A stretch of DNA of 64,000 nt from JAJEFO01 sp009843725 (GTDB lineage: Bacteria > Pseudomonadota > Alphaproteobacteria > Rhodobacterales > Rhodobacteraceae), in the NCBI GenBank assembly GCA_965243215.1, contig CBDEUJ010000004.1:1364001-1428000 (forward strand), given 5' to 3'. The notes below the pieces were generated by a model. The model ran no database searches and was not told the origin of the DNA. It was given only the letters and a program-made list of their open reading frames with translations. Positions 62,093 through 64,000 of the stretch are shown here, one piece after another (position 1 is the stretch's first letter; each line of letters begins with the position of its first letter). The position numbers and the translations under genes were made by a program.

Positions 62093-63598
62093 TCAGGAAT
62101 CCGGGCTGGGGAAAACCGAACCTCGTTCAAGCGAGATCCGGTCATAGTGCTGCGCCCAAGGGCGCAGACGTTCGAAAGCGGCGGCGGCGGCCAGCACGTC
62201 GCCGTCGGCCTGACGGCGTCCCGCGATATGAAGTCCTACCGGAAGGCCCGAAGTGCCAAGCCCTGCGGGCACCGACACCGACGGGTGGCCGGTAAAGTTC
62301 GTCAGAAAGGTCGGACACCAGCCGATGAGCGGATCAATGTCGATGCCATTGATCTGAGTCGGTCCCTTGGTATTGCCGTCAGCCGTGTTTCTTGCCGGCA
62401 TCGCGGTCACGGTGGGCGACACGATCAAATCATGCTTCGCAAACTTGGCCTGGTAGGCGTCGAACACCTCGGACCGCACCGACAGGTCGCGATAAAGGTC
62501 ATCGGCGCTGTAGCACGGACCAATCCGCTCGACCCAGTCCAGCAGATCCGGAGCCAGGCCATGGCGGTGTTCGTCGGACAAGAGATCCAGGCCAGACGCC
62601 TTGATTGCATCAAAGCTGTGGCGCATGATCGGCACGAAGAGGCGGCACCATATGTCGCTGTAATCCCGCTGGTCCCGGTTCAGGCCAATCGTGATCTCTT
62701 CAACCTTGGCACCTGCTTGTTCGAAGACGTTCACCGCGTCAGCCACCACGTCAGAGACCTCGCCTTCGACCGGGAAGACGTCCAGGTCGGGGCTGAAGCC
62801 GATCTTCATGCCGTTGATTCCGCGCAGCGCAGCGTCAGAGAAGTCGTTGACCATCTGATGACAGTTTGGATCGCCCGGATGCGCGCCTTGCAGGATCCCC
62901 AGGCACAGGATCGCGTCCTCGACATTGCGCGTGATGGTGCCCTCGAAGATGTACGGCAGCGTGTTGGCGAATGCGTTCGGGCGCACCAGCAGCGGCGTGC
63001 GCCCGGCCGAAGCGCGATAGCCCACGGTGTTTGTCCAGGCCGCGGGGATGCGGATGGAGCCGCCGCCATCGGTGCCTTCGGCCACCGCCAGCATGCCCGA
63101 GGCCACCGCCGCCGCCGATCCGCCCGATGAACCGCCCGCGTTGCGGCTGGTGTCGAACGGGTTCGACGTGGGGCCGAACTCGGCGTTGTCGGTAGTTCCG
63201 CGAAAGCCCATTGCCGGGCTGTTCGTCTTGCCGACCAGGATTGCGCCCGCAGCCTCCATGCTATCGACAAAGCCGCAATTCATGTCGGCAATGTTCTCTT
63301 TCAGTTGCGGGATTCCGCCCAAGGTGCTGGGCCAGCCCCGCTTGAAATCGAACAGGTCTTTCATCGCGATGGGAACACCATGCAGCGGCCCCAATGCATC
63401 GCCGCGCGCCACGGCGGCATCGGCGTCTTTCGCCGCGTCCAGCGCCTCGTCAAAAGCCGTGAAAACGAACGCGTTCAGCTTCGGGTTTTTGGCCTCGATC
63501 CGGTCGATGGCGGCCTGCATCACCTCCGTGGCAGAGGCCCGGCGCTCCCGGATCGCGAGGGCGGTTTCAGCAGCGCTCAATTTGGCAAAATCGGTCAC
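62093..63598 (-). CDS. Amidase-signature hydrolase
   Basis: A 501-residue amidase from a GTG at 63598 (an in-frame GTG at 63640 would add 14 residues of unlikely sequence). The triad is Lys80 (GVPIAMKDLFDF), cis-Ser157 (NAGGSSGGSAAAVASG) and Ser181 (GTDGGGSIRIPAAWTN). It is first in the operon with the RbsBAC-type importer, so it probably hydrolyses the imported molecule or a derivative. It resembles indoleacetamide/aryl-amide hydrolases in length, but the substrate cannot be read from the sequence. Confidence 0.9.
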   Translation of the reverse strand: MTDFAKLSAAETALAIRERRASATEVMQAAIDRIEAKNPKLNAFVFTAFDEALDAAKDADAAVARGDALGPLHGVPIAMKDLFDFKRGWPSTLGGIPQLKENIADMNCGFVDSMEAAGAILVGKTNSPAMGFRGTTDNAEFGPTSNPFDTSRNAGGSSGGSAAAVASGMLAVAEGTDGGGSIRIPAAWTNTVGYRASAGRTPLLVRPNAFANTLPYIFEGTITRNVEDAILCLGILQGAHPGDPNCHQMVNDFSDAALRGINGMKIGFSPDLDVFPVEGEVSDVVADAVNVFEQAGAKVEEITIGLNRDQRDYSDIWCRLFVPIMRHSFDAIKASGLDLLSDEHRHGLAPDLLDWVERIGPCYSADDLYRDLSVRSEVFDAYQAKFAKHDLIVSPTVTAMPARNTADGNTKGPTQINGIDIDPLIGWCPTFLTNFTGHPSVSVPAGLGTSGLPVGLHIAGRRQADGDVLAAAAAFERLRPWAQHYDRISLERGSVFPSPDS

Positions 63599-64000
63599 GG
63601 TGCGTGCTTTTCTGTTGTTTCTGCGGAACGCCGGCTTCACTGATCTGGAGTCTCACTCACATGGTCAGCAGAATCGCTGCCGATCGAAATTTGGCAACTG
63701 AGGAAAGTTCAGTTCATGCATGAAGCCCGAGCCAGGCAGGGTTCATTGCGTCTCCATGCTTTGCTGCAAGGAGTGCGCCCAAGGCCGTCACAACGTCGAG
63801 CGGCAAGCTCGTCCGTGCCGCCCTGGCCGCCCAAGCGGGACACGAAGCGTCCCGATTGGGAAGTGAAAGGGGAAAGACCGGACGGAAGAGCTTTCAGGCC
63901 GGCACCTTCCTTGCTCCGCACGACGCGCTGCGCCTCTTCCTGTCCAAGATCTTGAACGAATGGGTATCGAATCCGGCGACGCACCTGCAAACGCGCGTTT
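63599..64000. other. Upstream region of the amidase operon, no supported gene
   Basis: Contains the perfect 12-base palindrome TTCATGCATGAA at 63713-63724, about 115 bases before the amidase start, a possible operator. Open frames on both strands from 63709 to the end show no recognised family. Confidence 0.35.

Noticed and set aside
61718..63130. 470-codon plus-strand frame over the RbsB-type and amidase genes
   Set aside because: Shadow of two clear genes on the other strand.

Overview
The window looks like a GC-rich alphaproteobacterial chromosome, most likely Rhodobacterales. This is inferred from gene style: gatCA next to an excalibur-type lipoprotein, many amino-acid-type (HAAT) ABC importers, CDR-type secreted leucine-rich-repeat and autotransporter remnants, and heavy GTG/TTG start use. 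No rRNA, tRNA or CRISPR array was recognised.

The layout alternates intact transport/catabolism operons with stretches of genomic wreckage. 1-1.8 kb holds a MATE exporter divergent from a WYL-type regulator. The same 1.68 kb block is repeated at 15.7-17.4 kb, where the exporter is cut short. Between the copies lie an alpha-glucoside-type ABC operon with a family 4 glycosidase (1.8-7.4 kb; its binding protein has lost its signal peptide) and a graveyard (7.5-15.7 kb). The graveyard contains an integrase remnant, a hicAB toxin-antitoxin pair, a Cas3 HD domain without helicase, a TolB-like/TPR protein, outer-membrane barrel relics, an IS21 fragment, a GalU-like enzyme with a damaged nucleotide loop, and ankyrin and unknown fragments.

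17.6-20.1 kb carries a lipoprotein and gatCA. 20.9-31 kb is a coherent catabolic island: two amidases, DUF1989, DUF2848, a cupin, a five-gene HAAT importer and a MarR regulator, probably for uptake and hydrolysis of an unidentified amide or urea-like compound. 31.6-42.2 kb is a second island. A minus-strand arm holds aspartate dehydrogenase, LysR and aldehyde dehydrogenase. A plus-strand arm holds a DapA-like aldolase, 3-hydroxyanthranilate 3,4-dioxygenase, a HAAT importer and an arylformamidase-like hydrolase. This suggests uptake and ring cleavage of a kynurenine or 3-hydroxyanthranilate-type compound by an incomplete or unusual route.

42.4-50.4 kb is another mosaic (IS1634-type transposase fragment, DUF433 antitoxin, truncated FkbM and LRR genes). 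It includes one striking intact gene, a fusion of a DUF924 domain to an RsbW-like anti-sigma HATPase domain whose N-box asparagine is replaced. 50.4-57.9 kb has a third HAAT importer, a SnoaL-like protein, an SDR, and frameshifted VOC and DUF1989 relics, ending at a second IS1634-type fragment in opposite orientation to the first. 58.4-63.6 kb is an operon of amidase plus ribose-type (RbsBAC) importer.

Recurring themes are solute importers paired with amidases, stem-loops placed between binding-protein and membrane-component genes in three separate ABC operons, and many truncated genes at recombination joints. All coordinates and motifs were read by eye; similarity calls rest on remembered family signatures and no database search was made.
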